A DNA stretch of 64,000 bases, from the NCBI RefSeq assembly GCF_910594005.1, contig NC_057848.1, forward strand, positions 54,143,616-54,207,615. Reading direction: 5' to 3'. The DNA comes from Cervus elaphus. Its lineage: Eukaryota; Chordata; Mammalia; Artiodactyla; Cervidae. The position numbers and the translations under genes are program-made. Positions 10,527-22,160 of the stretch are shown one piece after another. The notes beneath the pieces are model-generated. The model worked only from the letters and a program-made list of their open reading frames with translations, had not been told where the DNA came from and made no database searches. Every line of letters begins with the position of its first letter. The stretch's first letter is position 1.

Positions 10527-12525
10527 TCAATTCAGTTCAATTCAGTCACTCAGTAGTGTCTGACTCTTTGCAACCCCATGGACCAGGCCAGGCCTCCCTG
10601 TCCATCACCAACTCCTGGAGACTACACAAACTCATGTCCATTGAGTCAGTGATGCTATCCAACCATTTCATCCTCTGTCGTCCCCTTCTCCTCCTGTCTT
10701 CAATCTTTCCCAGCATCAGAGTCTTTTCCAATGAGTCAGCTTTTCGCATCAGGTGGCCAAAGTATTGGAGTTTCAGCTTCAACATCAGTCCTTCCAATGA
10801 ATGTTCAGGAATGATTTCATTTAGGATTGACTGGTTGGATCTCTTTGCTGTCCAAGGGACTCTCAAGAGTCTTCTCCAACACCACAGTTCAAAAGCAGCA
10901 ATTCTTCGGCACTCAGCTTTCTTTATAGTCCAACTCTCACATCCATACACGACTACCGGAAAAACCATAGCTTTGACTAGATGGACCTTTGTTGGCAAAG
11001 TAACGTCTCTGCTTTTTAATAAGCTGTCTAGGTTGGTCATAACTTTTCTTTCAAGGTGTTTTAATTTCATGGCTGCAATCACCATCTGCAGTGACTTTGG
11101 AGCCCAGAAAAATAAAGTCTGTCACTATTTCCATTGTTTCCCCATCTATTTGCCATGAAGTGATGGGACCAGATGCCATGATCTTCATTTTCTGAATGTT
11201 GAGCTTTAAGCCAACTTTTCACTCTCCTCTTTCACTTTCATCAAGAGTCTCTTTAGTAGTTCTTTGTTTTCTTCCATAAGGGTGGTGTCATCTGCACATC
11301 TGAGGTTATTGATATTTCTACCAGCAATCTTGATTCCAGCTTGTGCTTCATCCAGCCCGGCATTTCTCATGATGTACTCTGCATATAAGTTAAATAAGCA
11401 GGGGGACAATATACAGCCTTGACGTACTCCTTTCCCAATTTAGAACCAGTCTGCTGTTCCATGTCCAGTTCTAACTGTTGCATCCTGACCTGCATACAGG
11501 TTCCTCAAGAGGCAGGTCAGGTGGTCTGGTATTCCCATCTCTTTCAGAATTTTCCACAGTTTGTTGTGATCCACGCAGTCAAAGGCTTTGGCATAGTCAA
11601 TAAAGAAGAAGTAGATGCTTATTTGGAACTCTCTTGCTTTTTCAATGATTCAATGGATGTTGGCAATTTGATCTCTGGTTCCTCTGCCTTTTCTAAAACC
11701 AACTTGAACATCTGAAGCTTGACTTGGAGAATTTTGAGCATTACTTTGCTAGCATCTGAGATGAGTGCAATTGTGCAGTAGTTTGAGCATTTTTGGAATT
11801 GCCTTTCTTTGGGATTGGAATGAAAATGGACCTTTTCCAGTCCTGTGGCCACTGCTGAGTTTTCCAAATTTGTTGGCATATTGAGTGCAGCACTTCCACA
11901 TCATCATCTTTTCGAATTTGAAATAGCTCAACTGGAATTCCATCACCCCCACTAGCTTTGTTCATAGTGATGCTTCCTAAGGCCCACTTGACTTCACATT
12001 CCAGGATGTCTGGCTCTAGTGAGTGATCACATCATCGTGATTATCTGGGTCGTGAAGATTTTTTTTGTACAGTTCTGTGTATTCTTGCCTCCTCTTCTTA
12101 ATGTCTTCTGCCTCTGTTAGGTCCATACCATTTCTGTCCTTTATTGAGCCCATCTTTTCATGAAGTGTTCCCTTGGTATCTCTAATTTTCTTGAATAGGT
12201 CTCTAGTCTTTCCCATTCTGTTGTTTTCCTCTATTTCTTTACAGTGATCACTGAGGAAGGTTTCCTTATCTCTCCTTGCTATTCTTTGGAACTCTGCATT
12301 CAGATGGGAATATCTTTCCTTTTCCTCTTTGCCTTTCACTTCTCTTCTTTTCATAGCTGTTTGTAAAGCATCCTCAGACAACCATTTTGCCTTTTCGCAT
12401 TTCTTTTTCTTGAGGATGGTCTTGATCACTGCCTCCTGTACAAGGTCATGAACCTCCGTCCATAGTTCTTCAGGCACTTTGTCTATCAGATCTAATCCCT
12501 TGAATCTTTTTGTCTGTTTCTATCT
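10527..12525 (-). mobile_element. BovB LINE, 5'-truncated, ~2.0 kb
   Basis: A reverse-oriented BovB covering the 3' half of its ORF: the region before the RT (12016-12477, lysine/glutamate-rich), the RT core (about 11200-11965), and the C-terminal part (10546-11085, open for 179 codons and ending in the Arg-rich tail). A perfect 13-bp TSD, atttctgtgatgt, lies at 10514-10526 and 12526-12538. Lesions: several frameshifts; the catalytic YADD motif is changed to CADD (near 11295); and a premature TAA replaces the Gln codon just before the IGKGV segment (near 11440). The same nonsense codon is present in the copy at 19088-20665. Dead copy. Confidence 0.93.
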
Positions 12526-12538
12526 ATTTCTGTGATGT

Positions 12539-13449
12539 AGGAAAGGCATATATTTCCCCTCATTCTATAGGTAACGAAACTGTCACTGATTTGAGTCACA
12601 TAGCAAGTAAAGAGTCCATCCAAAACTAAAATGCCCTTACTTCAGTACTCTTTCCTATAAATTTCACTGGTTCTTTGTTATAACTCAACTACAGGAGAAT
12701 ACAATTATCCTGGGTGAGAGTTGCATGCAATTTCACAAAAAGCAAAGCTCAAAATTGGCACAGAGCTACCGTTGACACATTCTTGACTTCTCTTGATGAT
12801 CAGGTCCCTTTTCAAGTTCCTTGAATTCTATGATCAGATCTTTAATTTCTACTGTATCTTTTAGCCTCTTGTACCTAAGAAATTGTTCTCTAAACACAAT
12901 AGATGTTCAAGACTTGAAGTCTGACTGGAAGCAAAATAATTTTTATTTTGTTACTTAGACAAAAACAAGGGAAATGTTCTGTTTAGGCTTGAGAAGCTTG
13001 CCCTTGTATCGGATAGCATCTCTTATTATTCTGGGCCAAGTAAATGCGTTAGTAAGTATAGGAAGGCCTTTCAAAGCCTTCCTTTGAAAGGCTGCACTTC
13101 ACCATGAGAACACTCATTACAGACATGAAATCAAGTTTAGCCACTCAAAACAAATTTCTATACAAAAGACTCCATTTTGATACAAATATTCTATAAGGAG
13201 GGTGTGGTTCTGCCTCTTCAGGTTTGACTGCTGAGTGAGAGGATGAAGAGCTAAAAACAAGGCCTCATTGACCTAACCACAGCTACGAGAAGATGCAAAA
13301 GATTACAGTTAGAGTGGCATAAACTATATTTTTCCTCCCTCTGGTGAAGTGAAATTCTTTCTCACCATTCAGGATTGCACTTTTTCCAGTGCCTTCTTAG
13401 GACTCTACCACATTGTCATACTTTCCTCCTTTTTCTCTTCATAGAAAGG
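12539..13449. other. Unassigned sequence upstream of OR pseudogene 1
   Basis: No repeat or ORF recognised. Two overlapping perfect inverted repeats occur at 13061-13092 (see findings). The last ~30 bases before the OR start codon are a pyrimidine tract ending in CATAG (13444), like a splice acceptor just upstream of the coding start. Confidence 0.5.
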
Positions 13450-14820
13450 ATGATGATTTCTTCAACTGAAGAAAATAATGCAAATGTGATGGAATTCATT
13501 CTGGTGGGACTCTCCAGACTGCCTGCATCTCAGCTCCTTTTGTTCATCTAATCGGCTACCTTTGTGGATAATATTCTCATCATTTTCATTATCCAGATTG
13601 ATTCCTGTCTTCACACTCCTCTGTACTTGTTTCTCAGCCACTTATCCTTCTCAGATATCTGCTAGTCTACAAGCTCCATACCCATGGTTCTGGTGAATTG
13701 CTTTAAGGACTTTTCCACTACACCCTATAGTGGCTGCTTGTTCCAAATAACGACTTCTCTTTACTTGGAGGTGATGGAGTGTTTCCTTCTTGCTGTTATC
13801 ACCTCAGTTCAGCTCAGTCACTCAGTCATGTCTGACTCTTTGTGACCCCATGGACTGCAGCACGCCAGACTTTCCTGTCCATCACCAACTCCCGGAGCTT
13901 GCTCAAACTCATGTTCATTGAGTTGGTGATACCATCCAATCATCTCATCCTCTGTCGACCCCTTCTCCTCCTGCCTTCAATCTTTCCCAGCATCAGGGTC
14001 TTTTCTATGAGTCAGTTCTTCACGTCAGGTGGCAGAAATATTGGAACTTCAGCTTCAGCACCAGTCCTTCCAATGAATATTCAGGACTGATTTCCTTTAG
14101 GATTGACTAGTTTGATCTCCTTGCAGTCAAGGGACTCTCAAGGGTCTCCTCCAACACCACAGTCCAAAAGCATCAATCTTTCAGCACTCAGCTGTTATCG
14201 CTTATGGCAGATTTATTGCCATCGCAGAACCCCTGTGCAACAGTTTGCACCGGATGGTGGCAGGAGTTTGGGCCACTGCTATCTTAATGGCTACAACCCC
14301 TGTCCTAGTCACACCAATCCAATTTTGCCGCCACGATGTAGTTAACCACTTCACATGTGAGCTCCAAGTAATCCTCAAACTCACTTGCTAGTAAAGGAGA
14401 TCCTAATGTTAACTAGCAGTATATTAATACTGTTCCTGCCTTTTGGGTTCATTGTACTCTCTTATTTCCATATTCCTGTGGCTTTCCTGAAGATCCACTC
14501 TGTAGGGGCCAGACTCAAGGCCTTTTTTACCACTGGCTCCCACTTGACTGTGGTCACAATTTACTATGGACCAGCAATCTTAATGTATATGAGCCCACAC
14601 TCTCATCTTCCCAGGATGAGGATAATATCATTACAATGTTGCATGATAGGCTGAACCCACTCATTACACTCTGAGAAACAAGAATGTGAAAGATTCCCTA
14701 ATGAAGGTGGTCAAAGGAAGGATAATGGTCTCATGTCCTCAAACGTCCTGCATCCTTGTCAATGAGTCATCAGTCTTTTGCTCTTTCACAATTGTCCACA
14801 AAGAACTGAATAAAAGATGA
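13450..14820 (+). pseudogene. Olfactory receptor pseudogene 1 (class II type), split by BovB
   Basis: A seven-transmembrane odorant receptor gene, now dead. Recognisable in order are an N-terminus with EFILVGLS (13492-13515), the TM2 segment with [17 protein letters not shown], the TM3-end motif as IAYGRFIAI (normally MAYDRYVAI), a VVNHFTCEL stretch before TM5, KIHSVGARLKAF and SHLTVVTIYYG before TM6-7, and NPLI-TLRNKNVK at the C-terminus. Lesions, in order: in-frame TAA at 13549-13551; TAG at 13663-13665; a 390-bp BovB insertion (13801-14190) with 9-bp TSD; loss of residues after the TM3 motif; TAG-TAA at about 14390-14396 plus a frameshift; another frameshift before the TM7 region; and a one-base deletion in the NPLIY motif. 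The DRY-like motif has Asp changed to Gly, and no N-terminal NxS/T glycosylation site is seen. The reading frame is preserved across the BovB TSDs, so the insertion accounts for that break alone. It resembles OR families 2/13, but I cannot place it firmly. The canonical C-terminus would end earlier than 14820, the first stop in the final frame. Confidence 0.93.
13801..14190 (-). mobile_element. BovB 3'-end fragment inside OR pseudogene 1
   Basis: A 390-base reverse BovB 3' end with a degenerate TCAGT-type tail at its left. The direct repeat gctgttatc at 13792-13800 and 14191-14199 is OR coding sequence duplicated on insertion, at the point encoding Ala-Val-Ile at the end of TM3. Confidence 0.95.
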
Positions 14821-15650
14821 ACCTATCTCAGACCCCATCAAATGGGAATCAGTTGTCAAAAGACTCTTTTCCATGACAGTTTCATCTTTAAGAAAATGGA
14901 TATTAATGATAGTTCTCCAGTTTTTTTAATTTAGTTCTCACTGATGATAATTGTTAGAAAAAAGCAAGTGCTAGATTTTAGTGCAGAGTGGACAGTCCAG
15001 TCTCTGTGGTACCACATAAGGAAGAGAACTGGTCTCTTATATAAAAACTGTACAGTATACTCTGGCTTATAAACTGCCCCTTCCCAAAGAAGAGTTCGCC
15101 ACAAACAATTGTGTTGCTAACAAATTTCACACACTAGCTCTGAAGCAGTTAGGTAGCCATGGTGTTCACTAGATAGAATAAAAAGATGTGTCAAGAAGGT
15201 ACACTCTCCACATTCTCCCTGGTATGCTAGGTATCTTGATGTGTTTGCTACAAGTTTGCAATTTCTAGAGCCAGATCAAATGACTTTTGGATAAACTACT
15301 GCTCTGTTTTGCCTACTCTAGTATATCGCTGCCTATATACAGAAATGAGAGTCTAGGAAGTAAAGGTAGAGATCTCTTTATCTTCCAGAAGCTTATACTA
15401 TGAAAAGGACCAGATGACTACTGAAAAACTCAGTCTACAGGAATATGAAATTTAACAAGACTCAGATATTCATATCCTATCTAATGTAGGCAACTTCCAC
15501 GGTACTGCCAAATTGATTTTCTCCAACTCCCTTCCTTCCTAAGGAGTTGACCTGGCCTATTCAGTACTGGCTGAGTTGAATGGATAAGGGTGTGGGGTTA
15601 GGTTCTAAAGAAGTAGATCATCAATATAAATATAAAGCATATATTTCTAT
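14821..15650. other. Unassigned non-coding sequence
   Basis: No gene or repeat recognised between the OR pseudogene and the next SINE. Confidence 0.5.
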
Positions 15651-15873
15651 GGGGCTTCCCAGGTGGCACAATGGTAAAGAATCTGCCTGCAATGCAGGAG
15701 ACTTGCAGGACATGCGGGTTTGATCCCTGGGTCAGGAAGATTCCCTGGAGGAAGAAATGGCAACCCATTCCAGTATTCTTGCTTGGGAAATCCCATGGAC
15801 AGAGGAGCCTGGTGGGCTATAGTCCAGGGGGTTGCAAAAGAGCCAGACATGACTTAGCAACTAAATAACAGCA
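15651..15873 (+). mobile_element. Bov-tA SINE
   Basis: Complete tRNA-headed SINE: 5' GGCTTCCCAGGTGGC head with A/B-box-like region, then the BovB-derived body ending near a CAACTAAATAACA tail. A ~12-base internal addition at about 15703-15715 distinguishes it from the other copies here. Confidence 0.9.
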
Positions 15874-16744
15874 ATATGTTTATGTATTAAAAGCAACTAG
15901 GACAAGTTGGTGAGTCAAAACAATGTGCATAAGGAAAAGAGGAATTTTAGACACTTGAGAGAACACATATACTATAAAGAAAGACAAGTTCATAAGGGCT
16001 AGAATCCAGAATTGATGTAAGGATCCCAAAGCAAAGCAGAGAGGGGCACAGGAAAGAGCCTAAAAATTTAAGAAGACTGAAGTGAATTGATTAGTGAATA
16101 GGTTAGTGTAGACCTCTGGTTTTTAAACTTAATGAATCACCTGAGAAATCCTGATGAATTTCAGATTGGTGATTATAATGCTGTTAGCCTATATAGATCA
16201 CACATTTGAGTATCAAGAGTGTGAATAATTCCATCTAGAAAAAACTGACATGGTAATGTGGATATCAAATAACACTATAAAGGGGATAATGGAGAGAAAA
16301 TTTACATATATAGTATCACACAGAAATCCTTAAACATTTTGACATTTTGCTTTACATATCTTATGCTTTCCTATAACACTGAAAATAAAAAATAAAGTTC
16401 CTCACAAAGAACACATTTCTGCCTTAGATATCATTCAGGACTCTATAACTTACATGACAATGACTCAGTGATGCTTTTCTTAATCTTTAATGATGCTGTT
16501 TACAAAATGACATCTAAACTGAGACTTCTGCAGAGGATAATGAGACATTTGCTGCGTGGACAGGGGCTTGAAAGCTATATTTTTGGCATTAGACTGGAAA
16601 GGACAAAGAAATGGCCCAGGAACCTAACATCATAAATATAGGAAATTTGTCCACCCTGAAGCTAATGTTATTGCATTTGCATCATATGCAAAATTTAAGG
16701 CAAATCATATAAAGAGCTCTATTTTCCTAAGCACTAAAGATACT
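15874..16744. other. Unassigned non-coding sequence
   Basis: AT-rich sequence without recognisable features. Confidence 0.5.
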
Positions 16745-16930
16745 TTCTTATAATAATAACTAGCATTTGCATAACATTTAGCAATTTACACATTGTTTCC
16801 ACATATATTATCATATTTCATACTCATAGCAAATCTATGAGTTAGATAAAAAGTAGCCTCTTTTTCAGAATTGAAAAGAGAATCAGAGAAATCAGATGAC
16901 TCACTAAAGGGCACCACTTATAGACAGGGA
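16745..16930 (-). mobile_element. MIR SINE fragment
   Basis: Diverged reverse-oriented MIR, beginning at ataataataactagcattt and including the core region near 16860-16905. Ends before the full head. Confidence 0.65.
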
Positions 16931-18555
16931 TCTTGATTAAACATCCAGTGTAGTTTCTATTGTACATCTAAGAATGTGTCTTAAAGTAAACTGTTGAAGA
17001 TAAACTCCTGATTGTCATTTATTTTGGTGGCATGTTCAAATTTTCTCATCAAATAGGTAGAGAAATTCATGTGTGTCATAGAGTGAAATGCTAAACCAAG
17101 AAACATGGTCTGCATTAGGAGGATATTATTTGTTTCACTCCACCTGCTAGAGTCATCAAGTGTAGAAACACTGCCACTCTTGTCAATTTCTGTGTCATTC
17201 CTAGTCTTTGGTCTTTGAAACACTTCTTTCAGCATACCAGGGGTCTTTTGCCCTCCTGCCTACTTACCAAGCCTCACTCCAATTGCAAGCTTGAACTTAG
17301 GAAAGGGTTACGTAGGAAATTCTAAATACTTTTGTGATTCAATATCAGGACATACAGTTTCTATTCCATCCTTGACCTAGTGCCCCTGTGGACCTCCATT
17401 ACCTTTATTCAAAGTAGTTCCTTGGGTCATCAAATGTCCAGCACTCTAGGTCCTCTAGGACTCATGAGCAGTCTTACACTTGCAAGCAGTGTTCCCTCCA
17501 TCCTTTCAGAAATCCAAATCCTACCTGACCTAGAATACAACTTTATGATATCAAAATTCCTGAATGATGATTACCTTCATAGATTACTGAATATAGTTAC
17601 CATATACACAATGAATTTCTGATCACCATGTCCCATCTTCATGTCTGGAAAAGCTTCCATTATCACTAAATCCCTGATTATGACTGCTAATCTGTATTCT
17701 CTATTGTTTGTTCTGGCCATGCTTGCCTAAATATCTTACATACAAGCTCTTATATCACCATCACTACCCCAGTTTGAGGCAGAGTATTTATGTGCAGCTA
17801 TATGGAGTAAAATTCCAGAGAATAAGAATAGGTGACATGGATAGTGAATGAAGGAAATGGGTAAAGCCAATTCTAGGATGTGTTACTGAGCTAAACTCAG
17901 CTCAGTGAGACTGTTTGCTTGATTTCATTGGATTTTTCAAGTTTTATAAACTCAATCATATTCATGGGTGAAAACAAGATGAATGAATTTAGCCACCATC
18001 TCTTATCTCACAGTGAATAAAAAGTCCATTCTTCAATCATTCATGCTTTCAGACTGTAGATATACAGGCATCAGTGATGGTCTCATGGTAGTGATCACTG
18101 GTCAATCCCAGGCCAGAAGTTGAGAGGCTTACAAAGAGAGCATGAGGTAAGGTACTGTCAGGGTGCACCTGCATGAAGTATGTTGGAATCCACACAGCTA
18201 ATTGTCATAATGACAAGTAAATCATATACAGGTGAAGCCAAGATGTACAAAAGAGATTCTAATATATCCCAACACCTGAGGATATTCTTGTCTCCCTGTG
18301 CCAGATCCACCCAATGCCTGAGTAGCATTCAAAATCTTGTCCTTTTGTTGGTACATCTGGCACCTTTAATTAGCCTATGTCCAGCCATATAAAATTTCTG
18401 TTTGGTTACAAATAAACATGCAAAACCAAGTGGGAAAAATATTTAACCAAGGGAAAGACAGTATGAATAAAAAGCTGTTGGATACAGAAACTCAGCTCCC
18501 ACTTCATGAGATAAACCACCTTTTCCGGTGGATTTTAGTTTATAAAGGAGGTGTT
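16931..18555. other. Unassigned non-coding sequence
   Basis: About 1.6 kb in which I recognise neither repeats nor coding sequence. Open stretches of 60-84 codons on both strands show no domain and are not called. Confidence 0.5.
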
Positions 18556-18768
18556 GATGTTGTTGGTTTAGTCACCAAGTCATGTCCGACTCTTGTGACC
18601 CCACGGACTGGCCCTGCCAGGCTCCTCTGCCCATGGGATTCTCCAGGCAAGAATACTGGAGTGGGTTGCCATATCCTTCTCCAGGGGATCTTACTGAGCC
18701 AGGAATCAAATCTGGGTCTCCTGCATGGCAGTCAGATTATTTACCCACTGAGCTATGAGGGAAGCCCA
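18556..18768 (-). mobile_element. Bov-tA SINE
   Basis: Complete reverse Bov-tA: GTTGTT-type tail at the left, BovB-derived body, and tRNA-like head ending in GGGAAGCCC near 18765. Moderately diverged. Confidence 0.88.
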
Positions 18769-18959
18769 TCAATGAGATACCTGACAGCCAAAAGCAAATG
18801 GCCAATTTAACAAGCCTAAATGACTTCAAGGATGTAGAGGGAAACTGTTGGTCAAACATCAGTACATAAACGGTGTTGGTAATTGTAAAGCTTGTACCAG
18901 TAGATGTTGAAGTGAAAATAACGAGATGTTCATAACTAGATTCCCTTCAAAGAGAGTTA

Positions 18960-19087
18960 TGAGCCAGGTTACTGAAGCACTCTTCATAATAGCAAAAGGT
19001 TAAAAATAATCAAAATTGCCATTAATAAATAGCTATAAAAACATTCGGTAAATCTATACAATGGGCTACTATGCAGACATGAAAAGA
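18960..19087 (+). mobile_element. Old L1 ORF2 fragment
   Basis: About 130 bases resembling the 3' part of ORF2 of an old L1 (the cactcttcataatagcaaaag and caatgggctactatgcag stretches). Cut off at the right by BovB. Confidence 0.6.
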
Positions 19088-20665
19088 ATTCAGTTCAGTT
19101 CAGTTCAGTCACTCAGTCGTGTCCAACTCTTTGTGATCCCATGGACTACAGCATGCCAGGCCTCCCTGTCCATCACCAACTCCCGGAGTTTACTCAAACT
19201 CATGTGCATCAAGTTGGTGATGCCATCCAACCATCTCATCCTCTATCATCCCCTTCTCCTCCCGCCTTCAATTTTCCTAGCATCAGAAATCAGCATCTTT
19301 TCAAATGAGTCAGTTCTTTGCATCAGGTAGCCCAAGGATTGGAGTTTCAGCTTCAGCATCAGTTCTTCCAATGAATATTCAGGACTGATTTCCTTTAGGA
19401 TGGACTGGTTGGATCTCCTTGCAGTCCAAGGGACTCTCAAGAGTCTTCTCCAACACCACAGTCCAAAAGCATCAATTCTTTGGCACTCAGCTTTCTTTAT
19501 AGTCCAACTCTCACATCCATACATGACTACTGGAAAAACCATAGCCTTGACTAGACAGACCTTTGTTGACAAAGTAATGTCTCTGCTTTTTATATGCTGT
19601 CTAGTTTGGTCATAACTTTTCTTCCAAGGAGCAAGCGTCTTTTAATTTCACAGCTGCAGTCACCATCTGCAGTGATTTTGGAGCCCCCCAAAAAATAAGT
19701 CTGCCACTGTTTCCACATCTATTTCCCATGAAGTGATGGGACCGGATGCCATGATCTTCGTTTTCTGAATGTTGAGCTTTAAGCCAACTTTTCACTCTCC
19801 TCTTTCACTTTCATCAAGAGTCTCTTTAGTACTTCTTTGCTTTCTGCCATAAGGGTGGTGTCATCTGCATATCTGAGGGTATTGATATTTCTCCCAGCAA
19901 TCCTGATTCCAGCTTGTGCTTCATCCGGACCAGCATTACTCATGATGTACTCTGCATATAAGTTAAATAAGCAGGGGGACAATATACAGCCTTGACATAC
20001 TCCTTTCCCAATTTAGAACCAGTCTGTTATTCCATGTCCAGTTCTAACTGTTGCTTCCTGACCTGCATACAGGTTCCTCAAGAGGCAGGTCAGGTGGTCT
20101 GGTATTCCCATCTCTTTCAGAATTTTCCACAGTTTATTGTGATCCACACAGTCAAAGGCTTTGGCATAGTCAATAAAGCAGAAGTAGATGGTTTTTTGGA
20201 ACTCTCTTTCTTTTTCGATGATCCAGTGGATGTTGCCAATTTGATCTCTGGTTCCTCTGCCTTTTCTAAAACCAGCTTGAACATCTGGAAGTTCATGGTT
20301 CACGCATTGCTGAAGCCTGGCTTGGAGAATTTTAAGCATAACTTTACTAGCGTGTGAGATGAGTGCAATTGTGCAGTAGTTTGAGCATTCTTTAGCATTG
20401 TCTTTCTTTGGGATTGGAATGAAAATGGACCTTTTCCAGTCCTGTGGCCACTGCTGAGTTTTCCAAATTTGCTGGCATATTGAGTGCAGCACTTTCACAG
20501 CATCATCTTTTAGGATTTGAAATAGCTCAACTGGAATTCCATCACCCCCACTAGCTTTGTTCATAGTGATGCTTCCTAAGGCCCACTTGACTTCACATTC
20601 CAGGATGTCTGGCTCTAGGTGAGTGTAAGCGATCACACCATCATGATTATCTGGGTCATGAAGAA
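19088..20665 (-). mobile_element. BovB LINE, 5'-truncated, ~1.6 kb
   Basis: Reverse BovB with a TTCAG-type tail at 19088-19108. It keeps a 207-codon open RT segment (20013-20636) that includes the FIDYAKAFD catalytic motif, then a TAA in place of Gln (20010-20012), then an open segment (19779-19982) carrying an intact YADD motif, and the C-terminal part at 19246-19572. The TAA and nearby substitutions are shared with the copy at 10527-12525. The C-terminal region has indels (for example near 19640-19700). Its upstream end abuts L1 sequence directly. Confidence 0.92.
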
Positions 20666-20985
20666 CATTGCTGTCACCGTCTTTCTAAATTTCACTTATA
20701 TGCATTAATATACAGTTTTTGTTTCTCTTTTGACTTACTTCACTCTGTATAATAGGTACCTGTTTCATCCTCCTCTTTAGAACTGTTTCGAATGCATTCC
20801 TTTTTATGACTGAGTAATATTCCATTGTGTATCTGTACCACATTGTACATGGATAAATCCTTATCCATTTGCCTACTCATGGACATCTAGGTTGATTCCA
20901 TGTCCTAGCTATTGTAAACAGTGCTTCAATGATCAGTGAGGTACATGTGTCTCTTTCAGTTCTAGTTTCCTCGGGATCACCCATC
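20666..20985 (-). mobile_element. L1 ORF2 3'-end fragment joined to BovB
   Basis: Reverse L1 corresponding to the very end of ORF2 (compare 1590-1890). It lacks the L1 3' UTR: at the point where that should begin, BovB sequence starts instead. Small insertions (around 20850) add to divergence. Confidence 0.8.
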
Positions 20986-21499
20986 TTTTATAACTGCTAT
21001 ATATTAAGTTTTCTATCCCTTGAAGCTGAAACTAATTCTGACTGATACCTGGTCCTCGCCAGTTTGTCATGTCCATTTGAAGATAACTAAGCCTTACCCC
21101 AAGATGTTTCAATACTCAACATGTCTGACTAATTATACCTCTTTATATACATGGTTCATGGATATTTACAATATTTTGGTCCTAACTGTATTGTTCATTC
21201 CTTTACTGCCTACAAACTGACTTATTATTATTATTCATTGTATGCCTGGTGATAATTGTTTTATATTGATTTCATTCTCTACCCCAAACCATATGGGGGG
21301 GAGGATATACCATGGCATGGGTAAAACATGATTTCTATGAGACAACTAGAATAAAAGATATTGGTAAAAGAAAGTTCAAACTCATGAACACTGTCACAAA
21401 TCTTTATTTAGAGTAATAACTGCCAAAGCTCTATCTACACTTTGGGTATCTTTTCTGAGCTCCGGTCACATGTTTTCTCAAAAAATGGACATGTATCTA
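20986..21499. other. Unassigned non-coding sequence
   Basis: No feature recognised; contains a short ATT run at 21224-21235. Confidence 0.45.
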
Positions 21500-22160
21500 C
21501 CTCAAAGCTTCACAGACAACCCAAATGGAACCACTCCAAACCAGAAAACTTCATATTCACCCTAAAACCTCCCCTTCCTCTTGTTTTCTGGATCTCATTT
21601 AATGGTGCCCCCATTCACCTGAGAGATATCCTGTAATCCTCCTCCTCCCTCACTACACAGTCTAATCATCTTTGAAGCTTTGCCTTTTCTATTTTTGTGA
21701 TAAATCTCAAGTTCATTCCTGGTCTTTCATCCCACTGCCTCTCTCAGTTCTAGCACTCATCATTTCTTGCTTTGACTGTTCCAATGACTTGAGACATAGT
21801 CTCTTCAACAGCCCACTGCAATTAGGCTCTACATTATGGTGTCACCAATCTTCCTGAGACATGTCAAAGCACATCACTTTCTTGTTTAAAAATCCTCAAT
21901 GGTATGTAGTCATGTGGATGCAAAAAAGCTAGACTCATCAGTGTGGCATTTAAGATTTTCCAAGATCTGGACCCGGCCCACATGGGTATCCTGACTTGCT
22001 GATGGATCAAACAGATTAATTACCATTCCCATAAACACTTCATTCTTTTCCAATTCTGTGCATAGGGTTAATGTGGTCTCTACAAAATATATGCATACTG
22101 AACTAGTAAGCTATCCAACCCTGGAAACCCAGGAAAAATATCTCCTTTAATATGAGCAGT
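21500..22160 (+). mobile_element. L2 LINE 3' fragment
   Basis: Ancient L2 on the plus strand. Landmarks occur in the family order: the tgttttctggatctcattta segment (~21580), a cttcaacagcc stretch (~21803), then aaaaatcctcaatgg (~21888) followed by the gcatttaagattttccaag segment. Highly diverged, with indels. Confidence 0.65.

Noticed and set aside
10499..11158. 219-codon plus-strand open stretch
   Set aside because: Antisense shadow of the BovB C-terminal region on the minus strand; similar shadows appear opposite each other BovB copy.
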